64,000 nucleotides of DNA, taken from the NCBI GenBank assembly GCA_022701365.1, contig JAKUHH010000080.1, forward strand, positions 498,436-562,435, given 5' to 3'. This DNA comes from Mycocentrospora acerina. Lineage: Eukaryota; Ascomycota; Dothideomycetes; Pleosporales. The translations under genes and the position numbers were made by a program. Below the pieces are notes generated by a model. The model had not been told where the DNA came from, searched no databases, and was given only the letters and a program-made list of their open reading frames with translations. This document shows, in pieces, positions 23,315-34,271 of this stretch; the first letter of the stretch is position 1; each line of letters opens with the position of its first letter.

Positions 23315-25544
23315 ATGTCTTTGCCTGCTGCTGAAGTGGCAGCCGACTTTCGAGACGCGCTCCAAGATCTTAGGCAAAATAGTAGACCAGAGATTAGCAA
23401 CCTAACCCTCATTGCCAAGGAGAACACAGAGTATGCGCAAGCCATATCGACTGAGCTAGAAAACCACATCCGATCAGTAAGTTGTCGAGCATTTACTCAC
23501 GAACACGCCAACCGTCTCTCGCATTCGTGTTCTTAGACCATTCTGATTTAGTGGTGACTGACTTGCTGTAGGCTCGTCCTGAATGGAAGCTCCCATCTCT
23601 CTATGTGCTTGACTCTATTGTCAAGAACGTTGGTACGCCATACACCGTCTACCTCGGTCGCAATCTTTATCGTACATTCATGGATGCCTATTTGGTCATG
23701 GACCAAGGCACTCGTAAGGCTATGGAAGGCTTGTTGAGGACATGGAAGCAACCTGTTCCTGAATCAATGGATCCCCGCCCAGTATTTCCTGCCGATGTGA
23801 CTCAAGATATTGAAAATGCACTCAACAAAATTCGTGTAGCTACTGGTCAAGTACAGGCTCAACGACCACAACACGCGCTCCCACCTCGACCACCGACCAA
23901 TATGGCCTGGCGAAACACTTCGACACCACCACAGAATGGGCCTCGTTATGCGGCCCCTCACGACCCACGTGTGCGACAGGTATAGCACCAATCTCAGCGC
24001 ATAATTTCAAGCTGCTAACAGAATACTAGCAGCCATACACACCAACCTCCCAATATGGACCTCCTGCACATACTGCAACACCCCCTATGCAATTTCAACA
24101 ACCCCAACAGAACACTCAACCAATGTCATCAATTGATCTTGCTGACTTGAAAACCGAGGTCGCTCAGCTTATTGGCACTACGCAACAAATGTTTGCCCAA
24201 GCTCCTACCGATGTTGCTTTGCGAACAAAATTGCAAGCACTCCTAGCACTCAAACACGTTCTCGACACACAGACTCTACCTCCCCAGCAGCTTGAAGCTG
24301 TGCGGAAGCAGATTCAGAGCTTAGCTCCTCCCCCTGCGCCAACACCCGTGTATGCTCCTCCAACACCAACATTGGCTTATGCTCCACAACAAGCAGCACC
24401 TGCAACTTTTTCACCAGTCAGCGCTCCGCCCAGCAATGCGCCACCCAATCTCACACAGCTACTTGCAAATTTCAGGCAGCCAATGCAACATACTCCACAG
24501 CCTGTGCTCACCCCGACTCCTGCGGCACCCTCTTTGGCTGATTTGTTAAAGCGGGTCTCTTCTCCTGCTCAACCGGCTGCTACTTCAACAGCTGCTTCGT
24601 ATAACCCATTTCCTTTCCAGGCATTCCCACCGCCTGCAGCCACACCAATCTCCGCTGCTATGGCTGCGGTACCACCGCCTTCGGCCACACCGACGGCCAA
24701 TCTTGCTGCACTACTTGCACAGTTCAACAAGCCTGCAGCAACACCATCTGTTATGCCGCCAATGCCCGTACAGCCTGTGTCCATTCCGCAGTTGCCACCA
24801 CAGCCACTGAATCCTGCTCCTGCGATGGGTAGCGCCGACTGGTTGTTGAAAGCCCTTGGCAGCGTTCAAGGTGGTATTCCTGCGCCCTCAACCCCTATGG
24901 CGTCTCAACCCATCATGTCGCAGGCTCTGGCACCTCCAAACCTTTTCAACGAGATTGAGCTCACAACTGCGTCGATGAAGAAGCCCCGCCTTCACCTAAT
25001 CTCCCGTCTCTACGAAGTCAAACCTAGTATATGTGCTACATGCGGTCGCCGGTTTGATAACACACCAGAAGCCAAGGAGAAGAAAGCGCGTCATATGGAC
25101 TGGCACTTCAAAGTCAAAGATCCTGATGCAGTTAAACGTGGTGTACACCGTAGTTGGTTCATTCCTGAGAAAGATTGGATTGAGTACCGTGAGGTGGATG
25201 AAACAGCTCCTGCCACGGATACAGCCGTCACCACTAACGTTGCCAAACCGAAGAAACAAGCCAAGGACCGGTATGTTTCTGTTCCGCAGGATACGATGCT
25301 TATCCACGCTCCATGTCCAATTTGTCAGGAAAAATTCGACCCAGAGTGGAATGCAGAGGCAAACGATTTTGTATGGATGGATGCATTAAGTGTAGGGGGG
25401 AAGATATATCATGCTACATGCTTTGAAGAGTATAGTAAGGGGGCTGGCATACCGATGCCGAGTAGTCCGGATTCTGTGTTAGGAAAGAGGAAAGCTGACA
25501 CGGGAGATGTGTCGATGGATGGGAAAAAAATTAAAGCTTTTTAG
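23315..25544 (+). CDS. PCF11: pre-mRNA cleavage complex II protein Pcf11
   Basis: Subunit of cleavage factor IA, which binds the RNA polymerase II C-terminal domain and promotes 3'-end processing and termination. Three exons: 23315-23476, 23572-23979 and 24030-25544. The N-terminal CTD-interaction domain (about 1-135) contains DFRDALQDLRQNSRPEI, PSLYVLDSIVKNVGTPY and RKAMEGLLRTWKQ. A Gln/Pro/Ala-rich middle follows, then two zinc-binding regions: ICATCGRRFDNTPEAKEKKARHMDWHF-type (Cys-x2-Cys ... His-x4-His) and APCPICQEKF ... HATCFEEY. The start Met is the ATG at 23315; an earlier GTG is not used. The third-exon acceptor could be 24030 or 24033, a one-Gln difference. The protein ends with a short Lys-rich tail. 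Confidence 0.93.
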
Positions 25545-26536
25545 ATGGATATCTTCAGACAAAAATTAGAGGGCGATAAAGTATAAGGATTTGGTTAAGG
25601 TTTTTTTGATGCATAGCGTGGCGTCTGGCATTGGCTCATTACGCTTTGATTGTTTCCATAGCCATAATCTGGTCGCAAGGACGACGTCCTCAGAAGCACT
25701 TAGCTTCGCGATCGTAGCACAACTTCATACTCATCTCAACTGAAAGTTTTCTGTTCATTGGTACCCCAATTGAATATTTCCGTGTTTTTTTTAATCAACC
25801 ATTTTTTGTTTTCACACGTCACCTTGAGTGCACAATAGGGGATTCCAGAAATTCTGAATAGAAGTTGGACTTCAGCTTGGACGTGAGCATGAATAGTGCC
25901 TTCATTTCATTTTTCAGTTCTTTGCTCTTCTCTAGGGTACCACACCCATACCCGTTATCATTGGGTTTGTTTTTCGTCTTGGAAATCTTTGGAGATTTTC
26001 CAAATGAGCCAAGACTATCGCCGAATGCTCAATGTCTTCTGGCGTGATTAAGATCATACTGAGGGGAAGAACGTTCAATTTCTGGGGAAAAAAGGTGCTC
26101 ATTTATCTTGACACTTATTTCCCGTCATTGAGTGTATCGGTGACGGAGAAAGTGTAGAACCAACAACATGCGGCCTCTCTCTTATTTATTGCTGATGACA
26201 ACTGGCTTATTCAAAAAATTCGACAATACAGAGGAATAGTGTCCTTAAGGATGTAGTCACGTGGTTCGACTACTTTGGGGGAATTACAGTATGCTTTGAT
26301 TTCCTCGGTGTTAACGAGGACTTCATGTAGACTGAGATCAGAAAAAAGCCTTTTTTAGACGCCTGAAGGCCTCGGATATCATCCCTGACGGTATTGGGGA
26401 CTACGCTATTCATTGTGGAGGTGAAAGGGTCGGAAGAAATAGGTTTAAAGATGTCGCTGCGAGATCCCTCTCTGAAGTATCCAACTTGTCATCGTCCAGA
26501 GAAGCGGAGAATTTGTCTATTACTGTGGAAGTCGAG

Positions 26537-26992
26537 CTATTTATACGAGCAGTTGCTGTCTTGTTCGGTGCCGATGTAGTAGCCAGTGAGGTACATGGTG
26601 AAGTGAGCGATGAAAGAAGAATAAATAAAGAGAAAGCAAAGAAGCTGCCAGACTGAAGAAACTGAAGTTATTGTATACGTGTTATCAGTGAAAATCGTTT
26701 TGAGAGAGCTTTGTGGCATGTAGTCGTCAAAGGTGAGCGAACGACGTATGCCAAGACCTATAATAAACATTTTGATAAGTGGAAGAAAACTTGTAATAAG
26801 ACAGGCTAAACGTAAGGTACACAAAATGCACGCAGTCAAAGTCAAAAAATTTGATGAATGATGTCGATAGTTTTTGATGCAAACAAGCGTAAAACCAATG
26901 ATGATGTGTAACCAACAAGGACCTGGCACGTGCAGAGATGAAAAGCAAAAAGTCCACTCAAACTGAGTAATTGTGATAGCATGAGAAACCAT
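26537..26992 (-). pseudogene. possible relic of a fungal rhodopsin-like (PTH11-type) membrane gene
   Basis: A 151-codon minus-strand frame rich in hydrophobic residues. The part LCTLRLACLITSFLP followed by GIRRSLTFDDYM resembles the first-helix end and the R-x-L-x-x-DDY motif of the fungal rhodopsin-domain integral membrane family. The segment coding GIRRSLTFDDYM uses G/C-ending codons unlike its AT-rich surroundings. The next expected helices are absent or unreadable, and no complete exon chain can be built. I therefore treat it as a decayed fragment, with low confidence even for that. Confidence 0.22.
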
Positions 26993-27180
26993 AAAAATCG
27001 AGGAATTGTAATTTTCTCATAGATTATGGCGACAAAAAGGACAAGGTAAGTACACACTAAGAATAGGAATGTGGCTGAGAAATCCACCTAGCTGGTTGGA
27101 TGGCTCCTTTGAGCTTTGCGATCGCTTTAACCTTTGTACAGGTATCAAAGACCTGTTAAGATGAGACAGCCGTAGCGTGA

Positions 27181-27315
27181 TTAGTTGAAGTACTTGATGA
27201 GGAATATCAAGGTGAACACCACAAGGCTTCCTAGTACGGTGGTGCAGGTTGATATTGCAGGCGTTGTGAAGTAGGGTAGGTAATTGTTGTCCCCTTCCCA
27301 TTCCAATTTTTTCAT
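27181..27315 (-). pseudogene. 44-codon coding-like island with a C-terminal membrane helix
   Basis: The minus strand reads 44 codons from ATG to TAA. A polar part (KKLEWEGDNNYLPYFTTP) is followed by about 20 hydrophobic residues (TVLGSLVVFTLIFLIKYF). Most codons end in C or G, in contrast with the AT-rich flanks. A good 3' splice site (ACATTAG) lies just upstream in frame. It could be the last exon of a dead membrane-protein gene, or a tiny tail-anchored protein. I do not recognise the family. Confidence 0.22.
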
Positions 27316-28646
27316 CACTTTAGCATCCTAATGTTGTCCAAAGCTTCTTGCTATGCTAGGGGTGTGCTTTGCTAGCAGTTGCATTTCGGACAAACTAAAG
27401 ATGCTAAGTGAGTACAGAGAGGGAGTTTCGTAGACGGTATCACACAAAGAAATTCAAGAAAAACAAATTAAACTTTTCTTGCAAAGAAAATGAACTGATC
27501 GGTCAGAGAAGATTTTATGAAAGAGAACGACAAGAAAGATTTGTATAAATCGGCGCCATAAACAGAGGCTTGTAGAAAAAACTTGGAAATAATTTACTGA
27601 AAAGGGCCTCCTCAAGATACAACATAGTGTCTCGTGTGTGTAAGTAATGCAATCACCTGAGGATTAACTTGAGAGTCGATGATTTGTATAAATTAGATAG
27701 CCTCTGATTGCCATTTTGAAATTTATCCGCAATATATCAACCTCACAGAAACAAAAAGTCTGTGACGGCAGCTGCTCCTTTGTGGGGTATCTTTCTTATG
27801 TAGTATCGGCGCCTCCGAGAGTGATGGGGTGATGGTGAATATTCATGAAAGACGGAAAGCAATAGCCGTGCTGCTAATCGAAACGGTATAGATCCTCATC
27901 TGTTCCACACTTCGGTGGCAATGGTATTGAAGAGGTTTCAGCCAGAGCCGGAGAGCATGTGCGAACCACGGCTTCTTTAAACCTTCAGGCAAATCTGGCA
28001 CCAAACCCCGGAATGAGATTATCATCAGAAGCCATGATTGGGCAAAGCAGACGCCTCAGGAGCCGAGATTACCCGACAACGAAAAAGGCTCACAGTAGAC
28101 CCTGTAAAAAGGAGAAGTGCTATGAACTTGGACTGTATCAGGCATCTGGACACTTGAGAGGGGTCCATTTTATTTTTCAACAGACGTGGCCGTTGCCAGA
28201 CTGCAGTGCGTGCGCGGCGGCTACGCCATACCTAAAACTGGGTGCTACGGTAACACTCCAGGATCACTTCACAGAGTATGGGGAACCTCATTGAGGGCAC
28301 CAGTCGAAAGCAGAGATTGTGTTCGTTCGATTGAAACATATTACTTTTGCAAAATGATTCTATGACAAGGAAAAATGCTGCATATTTTGAGTGGGAGCTT
28401 GTTGAACTGCAATGTTCAAAGTGTCAAATCCGAGGCGAAGGGAACAATTCGGATAGGCGGATGCGCCAAGACAGCACTCAACAGGGATAGCGTAGCACGG
28501 ACCACCAAAGCGAATTCTTCTCCGTCCTGTTTTAAACAACTGACCTCCCGCTCAACACCAACCCTCAACCACCACCTTTGACACTCGTCGCACCTTTCTT
28601 CACTTCATACAGATTCGTTCCCGAACGAATCACGTGATAATTCGAG

Positions 28647-30018
28647 ATGTCCGATAAATCCGCATTCGGAATGCCCGTTAGTCACCACCTATACTTCCGT
28701 CAAAATCTGATCAGTTTGAGCGACGTCGATCTGGCAATTGCAGGATCTCATCTCAATGGCATCAAACGAGTCCCCTTCAGTGAGGGATTGATACCGGGAA
28801 ATGAGTCTGCGGGTGTTAGAGAGGCGCACTTGAATTGGCAGTTCAGCTTTCAGCTTGTTGCATGTGCTAATCAATCTCTTAGGGCTTCGTGGTCGACTTC
28901 TTGAGTACGTCTCATCGGCAACGGCTTTCCGCATCGATTCCAAGGGCCATTGGTACCTAGAATTGATGTGGATGAGTTGGGCTCGAATTTTCCGGATGAC
29001 GTGGTTGCTAACCTTTTATCAGTGGGTGGTGTCTCCGCCGCCGTCTCGAAGACCGCCGCCGCTCCCATCGAGCGTGTCAAGCTCCTCATCCAGAACCAGG
29101 TATGTCTTACCCCACACATTACCTTAATTCGACACTCGTTGCTAATGCATTGCATAGGATGAGATGCTCAAGTCCGGTCGTCTTGACCGCAAGTACGACG
29201 GTATCGCCGAGTGCTTCAAGCGTACCTCCCAGGCTGAGGGTGTCCTCGCCCTGTGGCGTGGTAACACCGCCAACGTCATCCGTTACTTCCCCACCCAGGC
29301 GTTGAACTTCGCTTTCCGCGACACCTACAAGTCCATGTTCGCTTTCAAGAAGGAGCGTGATGGTTACGCCAAGTGGATGGCCGGTAACTTGGCCTCCGGT
29401 GGTGTAAGTAGTCCTCAGGACGAGTATTACACTTGCATTGACTAACGTTCTTAGGCTGCCGGTGCCACTTCCCTCCTCTTCGTCTACTCCCTCGACTACG
29501 CCCGTACCCGTCTTGCCAACGACGCTAAGTCCGCCAAGAAGGGTGGTGAGCGTCAGTTCAACGGTCTCGTAGACGTCTACAAGAAGACCCTCGCTTCCGA
29601 CGGTATTGGTGGTCTCTACCGTGGTTTCATGCCCTCCGTTGCTGGTATCGTCGTCTACCGTGGTCTGTACTTCGGTATGTACGACTCGATCAAGCCTGTC
29701 CTCCTCACCGGTTCCCTCGAGGGTAACTTCTTGGCCTCGTTCGCTCTTGGTTGGGCCGTCACCACCGGTGCCGGTATCGCTTCTTACCCCCTTGACACCA
29801 TCCGTCGTCGTATGATGATGACCTCCGGTGAGGCCGTCAAGTACAAGGGTACCATGGATGCCGCTCGCCAGATCGTCGCCGCTGAGGGTGTCAAGTCTCT
29901 CTTCAAGGGTGCCGGTGCCAACATCCTCCGTGGTGTTGCCGGTGCCGGTGTCTTGTCCATCTACGACCAGGCCCAGCTCATCATCTTCGGCAAGAAGTAC
30001 AAGGGTGGATCCGGTTAA
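28647..30018 (+). CDS. AAC: mitochondrial ADP/ATP carrier
   Basis: Inner-membrane antiporter exchanging cytosolic ADP for matrix ATP. Five exons: 28647-28676, 28883-28904 (22 nt), 29023-29099, 29158-29403 and 29455-30018, giving 312 residues. All joins keep frame and rebuild SAFGMPGFVVDFLMGGVS, the standard start. Three carrier repeats are visible, with signature P-x-[DE]-x-x-[KR] motifs (PIERVK, LDYARTR, PLDTIR) and the diagnostic RRRMMM hexapeptide that identifies nucleotide carriers of this type. Codon use is extremely biased to C-ending and GGT/CGT codons, as in very highly expressed fungal genes. The first intron (206 bp) and second (118 bp) are long for this window and may contain expression signals. 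Confidence 0.96.
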
Positions 30019-30465
30019 GCGCCTTGCTTCCTCTTCGATACCCAACCTGAGTTTATGTGGTGGAAGCAGCTAATCGCCGCGAGGGCATGCGGAGCTTGAG
30101 GTGGACTGGATAGAGCAATACCAAGCCCGCTGGGCGGAAGATTGTTCGTGGTGACGAAAAGCACGACCTGGTGGTAAAACACCCTGTACTTTACACTGCC
30201 GGCAACTTTTCTTCCCTTTCAGCGTCATGTACTACACAAACATATTCGGCTTGCACTGCTTTGTCTATTTAGCCTTTTCCTAGCTGTATCGTCTCTTTAC
30301 ATCGCTTGGTGTCTGGGGAAAATAGTGGTCATAGAAAGTCATTCCAGTTCCTTCAACAACAACAATTTGGGTTTTTGTACGTGTGATATTTTCAGTGAGG
30401 ATCATGTTCTAGCTACATCGCCGATTGACAATGGTAGAGGTTTTAATGACTTCAATCACCATTCC
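30019..30465. other. convergent intergenic
   Basis: 447 bp between the 3' ends of the ADP/ATP carrier (plus) and the Pro-rich gene (minus). Presumed 3' UTRs; nothing else seen. Confidence 0.45.
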
Positions 30466-31131
30466 TCACTTGTTTCTTACAGCCTTCCATGCTGCTTCCT
30501 CACCCTTTTTCAGCGCGTCTCCCGCCTTGGTGAGCACGTTCCACGCAGTTGCTCCTACACCTCCTCCAGAACTGCCACCCGTGCCTTGGTGTGCCTGTTC
30601 CCCAATTCCTCCCCCGCTCGTAAAGGGAGCATTGTCAGGCGCTTGTGTATAGCCTGGCGGATGTTCAAAGCTTGCTCTCGTCGGCGCAGCTCCCTCCGTA
30701 TCCGCACTCTGGAACGGCGACGCCACAGGCCCTAGATTCAGCAACGTGGGCCCAGGCTTACTCGCCGTGGTGCTCGTCACTGTAGACCGTCCCGCCAACT
30801 GCGAGTCTGTAGGCGGAGGCTGCGTGAACTGTGGTGGTGGGCCGGTTTGTCGTGTCTCGGTCGTGACATGGTGTGCTGTGTAGCTTAGCTGGGGAGCTGG
30901 AGGGGATGTTGCCTGTGCGGTGGCAGTGGGCGGAATTGGGCGCGCGCCTGGTTGGGGTGCGGGAGGATTTGAGGAAGACGCTGTGGTTGTTGCGGGTGCA
31001 TAAGCGGGTGTTGTACGGGTTGGTGGAGGGTTTGCCGAATTGTCTGTGGCAGTTTGTGGGGTTACGCCGTCTGGCTTTGCGGCAACGACAGAATTAATGG
31101 GGGCGTCTCTGTGGATGGTTATGGGCGGCAT
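30466..31131 (-). CDS. unidentified Pro/Thr/Ala-rich protein
   Basis: One open frame of 221 residues. I do not know the family. It starts MPPITIHRDAPINSV, has a central disordered region rich in Pro, Thr, Ala, Ser and Gln, and ends with an ordered-looking amphipathic helix containing WNVLTKAGDALKKGEEAAWK. No signal peptide, membrane helix or enzyme motif. The conserved-looking short start and C-terminal helix around a disordered middle suggest an adaptor or lipid/protein-binding peptide, but that is speculation. The strong bias toward disorder makes a frame artefact possible, though a clean ATG, a clean stop and the amphipathic end argue for a real gene. Confidence 0.55.
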   Translation of the reverse strand: MPPITIHRDAPINSVVAAKPDGVTPQTATDNSANPPPTRTTPAYAPATTTASSSNPPAPQPGARPIPPTATAQATSPPAPQLSYTAHHVTTETRQTGPPPQFTQPPPTDSQLAGRSTVTSTTASKPGPTLLNLGPVASPFQSADTEGAAPTRASFEHPPGYTQAPDNAPFTSGGGIGEQAHQGTGGSSGGGVGATAWNVLTKAGDALKKGEEAAWKAVRNK

Positions 31132-32755
31132 CTTGAAAGCTTGGTTCGTGGAAGTGAGGGTTGTAAGATGTGACTTCAGCGTATAGCAACTGTATTATGG
31201 TGATTCGCAGCGAATTGACAGGCGTGTGGTGCAAGTGTGGCTAAGGTATTTAGGAACTTGGGGAGATTCAATACAAGATCTAAGCATGTGTACAGTAAGT
31301 TGCTGCCTTGAGTGACTAGTCTCGTTGTCCTCTTCCTACGCCTCTTTGTAGGTAGTTGCTAGATTGGGCGATGATGTCATCAGTGCACGTGAATGAAGGA
31401 CTCTCTGAACGACCATGTAAGTTTGGTCCATGCGTATTTTTCGCTTTTTCGGTATTTAATCTATCTGAGTCAGTTTTTAGTCAAATTTCTTCCCATCTCA
31501 AACAAGATGTACAATTGATGTACGAGTTCTTGAGAAACGCTACTCGACTAGTCACCCTTCTGTATCAGGTGTCTGAGCTTGCTTCGATCAAAATTCGGGA
31601 TAACAATGGCGGTACAATTACGAATACCATGTCCTCGAGCATACGGCAAGAATTTGTGGTTTTCTTTCAACATAATTTCTCTTGCCGAGACATTGTTAAC
31701 CAGCGGCTTTCCCAAGTGTTTGATATGAACACTGTCTAGTGGTTTTGGGAAACATTTGAAAGGAGGATGTTTATCAAGTGTTTTTTTAGTTCACTCGATA
31801 ATCTTCCGTTTCGACCAGAGTAAACCACGTTCTTCACCCTAATCCTATTCTCCACATGGGCGTTCGTGTCAGTTTCGTATTCAGGCGCCAAGCTGCTCAA
31901 GACTCGTCAGCTCAGATGAGAGACGCGTACACGGCAGAGTTTCCTTGGCTCATATAATTCACAGCGGCCGACTCGCGGAGTATTCGCAAGCGCATCTGAC
32001 TGGCTTCGCCATATCACGGAATAGTAGTACATGAATAACGACATGAGATACTCTACTGACTAGTTGTTGACCACTATCATTGACTCTGTCGATGAGTGGG
32101 CGTCAAATAGGTTGGGTATGAAGCTTTGATTCTCATAGTATCTTTCAATAGCCTTTTATCTCTTAATGCATTAAAAAATTTCATTCATGCCCCTCTTTGT
32201 TAGTTGAAGTGACGGTGATGGTAGTCAATCGTGAACACTGCCTTTTACACTGCATTAAAGCACGCCATGTTCCTTCAATATCATCGGTACTTATTATGGC
32301 TACTCCCACGTTTCGACGTTTTGACCCCTGATGTTTGAGCGGAGAACTCTTGCCTCATCAAGCTAGCTGTTTCAAACGTATTCCTTCGGCAGCACAACCG
32401 ATCGAGTTTCACCCTCTTCGAACGTCGATTTCAATGAAGATCCCTGCTCAAAGTAGGGGACCACCCGGCAGACAATTACCACTTCCCGCTGCCATGAGTG
32501 ATTACAGTCTTGGCACATAGGTGCGTAAGCGCTGGAAAAATGGCATTGGCAACGCTTGTGCTTGCAAAGCATTGCTTGGCAGGCGGAGAGGGACGGAAAA
32601 CGGGTAGAGAATATGGTATATAAGAACAGGTGAGTCCTCAAGTTATTCTCTTCTCCAGCTCAGCTCTTCCATTCTTTTCCAACACAAGCCTCCAGTCTCT
32701 CGCTCTAGATTCACTCATTCACTCTTTTTCTACACACATCGACATTTTCAATACA
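31132..32755. other. intergenic upstream of pectate lyase
   Basis: About 1.6 kb. A 127-codon plus-strand frame (31356-31739) has no recognisable features and probably is not a gene. The 3' end holds the pectate lyase promoter (TATA box listed separately). Confidence 0.45.
32617..32624 (+). promoter_or_regulatory. TATA box of pectate lyase gene
   Basis: TATATAAG lies 132 bp upstream of the ATG and is followed by a pyrimidine-rich CTTCTCC/CTCTTCC leader, a common core-promoter layout for inducible fungal secreted enzymes. Confidence 0.6.
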
Positions 32756-33783
32756 ATGAAGTTCTCAACCGTCTTTTCCCTAGGTCTTACGGCCATCACC
32801 GCTCTGGCAGCGCCCACTGGTCTCGTGAAGCGTGCAGCTTCGCTCCAAGATTCTGCTACTACCGGCTACGCCACCTTGAACGGTGGTACCACTGGTGGAA
32901 AGGGTGGAGCCACTGTCAAGGTTGCTTCTCTCAGCGAGCTGAAGAGCGCCGTTGCAGGTGACAAGGCCTCCATCATTCTCATCACTGGACCCATTACGGG
33001 TTCCGGCGAGACAATCAAGATTGGCTCCAACAAGAGCGTTATTGGAAAGGACAAGTCTGTCGGTATGTTCACTCTTTGGTTGATCTAACCATCTCTCCCT
33101 TACAATAATTGTCACTGACATTGAATCCTGCAGTTCTCACCAACCTCGGTCTTACTGTCAAGGAAGTTTCCAACGTCATCATCCGCAACCTTGCCATCCA
33201 GAAGGTTGTTGGCGGCGACGCCATCGCCATCCAGTTGGCCAAGAACGTGTGGGTTGACCACGTTGACCTCTCGTCCGACCTCACCCACGGCAAGGATTAC
33301 TACGATGGTCTCCTTGATGTAACCCACGCCGCTGACTACGTCACTGTCACCAACTCCTACCTCCATGACCACTACAAGGCCAGTCTTGTCGGCCACTCCA
33401 ACAGCAACGCCAAGGAGGATACCGGCCACCTTACCGTCACCTACAACAACAACTACTGGAAGAACATCAACTCTCGTGGTCCCTCGTTCCGCTTCGGTAC
33501 CGGACACATCTACAACAACTACTACGAGAACACCAGCGACGGCATCAACACCCGTATTGGCGCTCAGGTCCTTGTCCAGAACAACGTCTTCGTCGGCTCC
33601 AAGAAGCCCCTTTACTCCACCGACAAGGGCTTCGCCGTTGCCAACGGCAATGACTTTGGCGGCGCTGCCAACGAGGCTGTCGCCGGTACCCTTACCAAGG
33701 TCCCCTACACCGCCAAGCTCCTTGCCGCTTCTGCCGTCAAGGCTGCCGTTGTTGGCACCGCCGGTGTCACGCTCTCCTTCTAA
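32756..33783 (+). CDS. secreted pectate lyase, PL1 family
   Basis: Cleaves polygalacturonate in plant cell walls by beta-elimination, outside the cell and with calcium. Two exons, 32756-33062 and 33134-33783, give 318 residues. The signal peptide is MKFSTVFSLGLTAITALAAP, and a Lys-Arg about residue 25 suggests propeptide processing. The parallel beta-helix carries the PL1 landmarks: NVWVDHVDLSSD (WxDH), the DGLLDVTHAADYVTVTNS region with calcium-binding Asp residues, DHYKASLVGHS, and SRGPSFRFG, matching the RxPxxR catalytic signature. The intron splits a Val codon and the join reads KSVVLTNLGLT. Codons are strongly biased, suggesting high induced expression. It is the clearest sign that the organism attacks plant material. 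Confidence 0.95.
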
Positions 33784-34271
33784 ACGAATATGTCCTGAAA
33801 AATAGTGGATGTGTTTTAATGAGCACTAATTTGGAGGTTTGATTGTGTTCTAAATTTGTAAATATTCTCGGAGGTTTTGTTTCTTGTATCTAAATACGCT
33901 GTGCGGATAGATGTAAGAATACTACTTTTGACCTACGAAAAAATGTCTCCTCAGTGATTTGCTCCACAATGCTTGATTGATTGATTATGTCGTGAGTGCA
34001 GACCGTGGCCTGCAAAGTCTTCTTTCTATTTTTTGGTATTAACACTTTTTCAGGGGGATTGTTGATTGAAAGATGTCCGGCTATACGGCCCTTTAAGCAT
34101 TTTGTACGAACGAAATGAAAACCCACAAGTTGAATTATTCATATTGACTCACATGCACAGATCAGTCCATACCTCATCTGACAGAATCACAATCAACACT
34201 CTGCAAGAAGTAAACCACAAAAACTGACAGACAGGGCGTGACTTCATTTCCCTGCAAACATGGGTATCTAT
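33784..34271. other. convergent intergenic
   Basis: 488 bp between the 3' ends of pectate lyase (plus) and COG1 (minus). AT-rich after the pectate lyase stop, as expected for a 3' UTR. Nothing else seen. Confidence 0.45.

Larger units (their letters stand above)
25545..28646. other. AT-rich gene-poor tract with coding-like islands
   Basis: About 3.1 kb, clearly richer in A+T than its neighbours and full of stops. Two minus-strand islands with C-ending codons stand out (26537-26992 and 27181-27315, listed separately). The remainder shows no gene, RNA or tandem repeat that I can support. AT enrichment with decayed coding pieces fits repeat-induced point mutation or simple decay. Confidence 0.4.

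Noticed and set aside
29119..30045. 308-codon open frame antisense to the ADP/ATP carrier
   Set aside because: It mirrors the carrier exons and exists because the carrier's extreme codon bias avoids codons whose complements are stops. The protein is a Thr/Gly/Val-rich low-complexity string that also crosses real introns.
31356..31739. 127-codon frame upstream of pectate lyase
   Set aside because: No signal, domain or splice context, and ordinary random-like composition.
33112..33507. 131-codon open frame antisense to pectate lyase
   Set aside because: Same codon-bias effect; Val/Gly-rich and without any domain.
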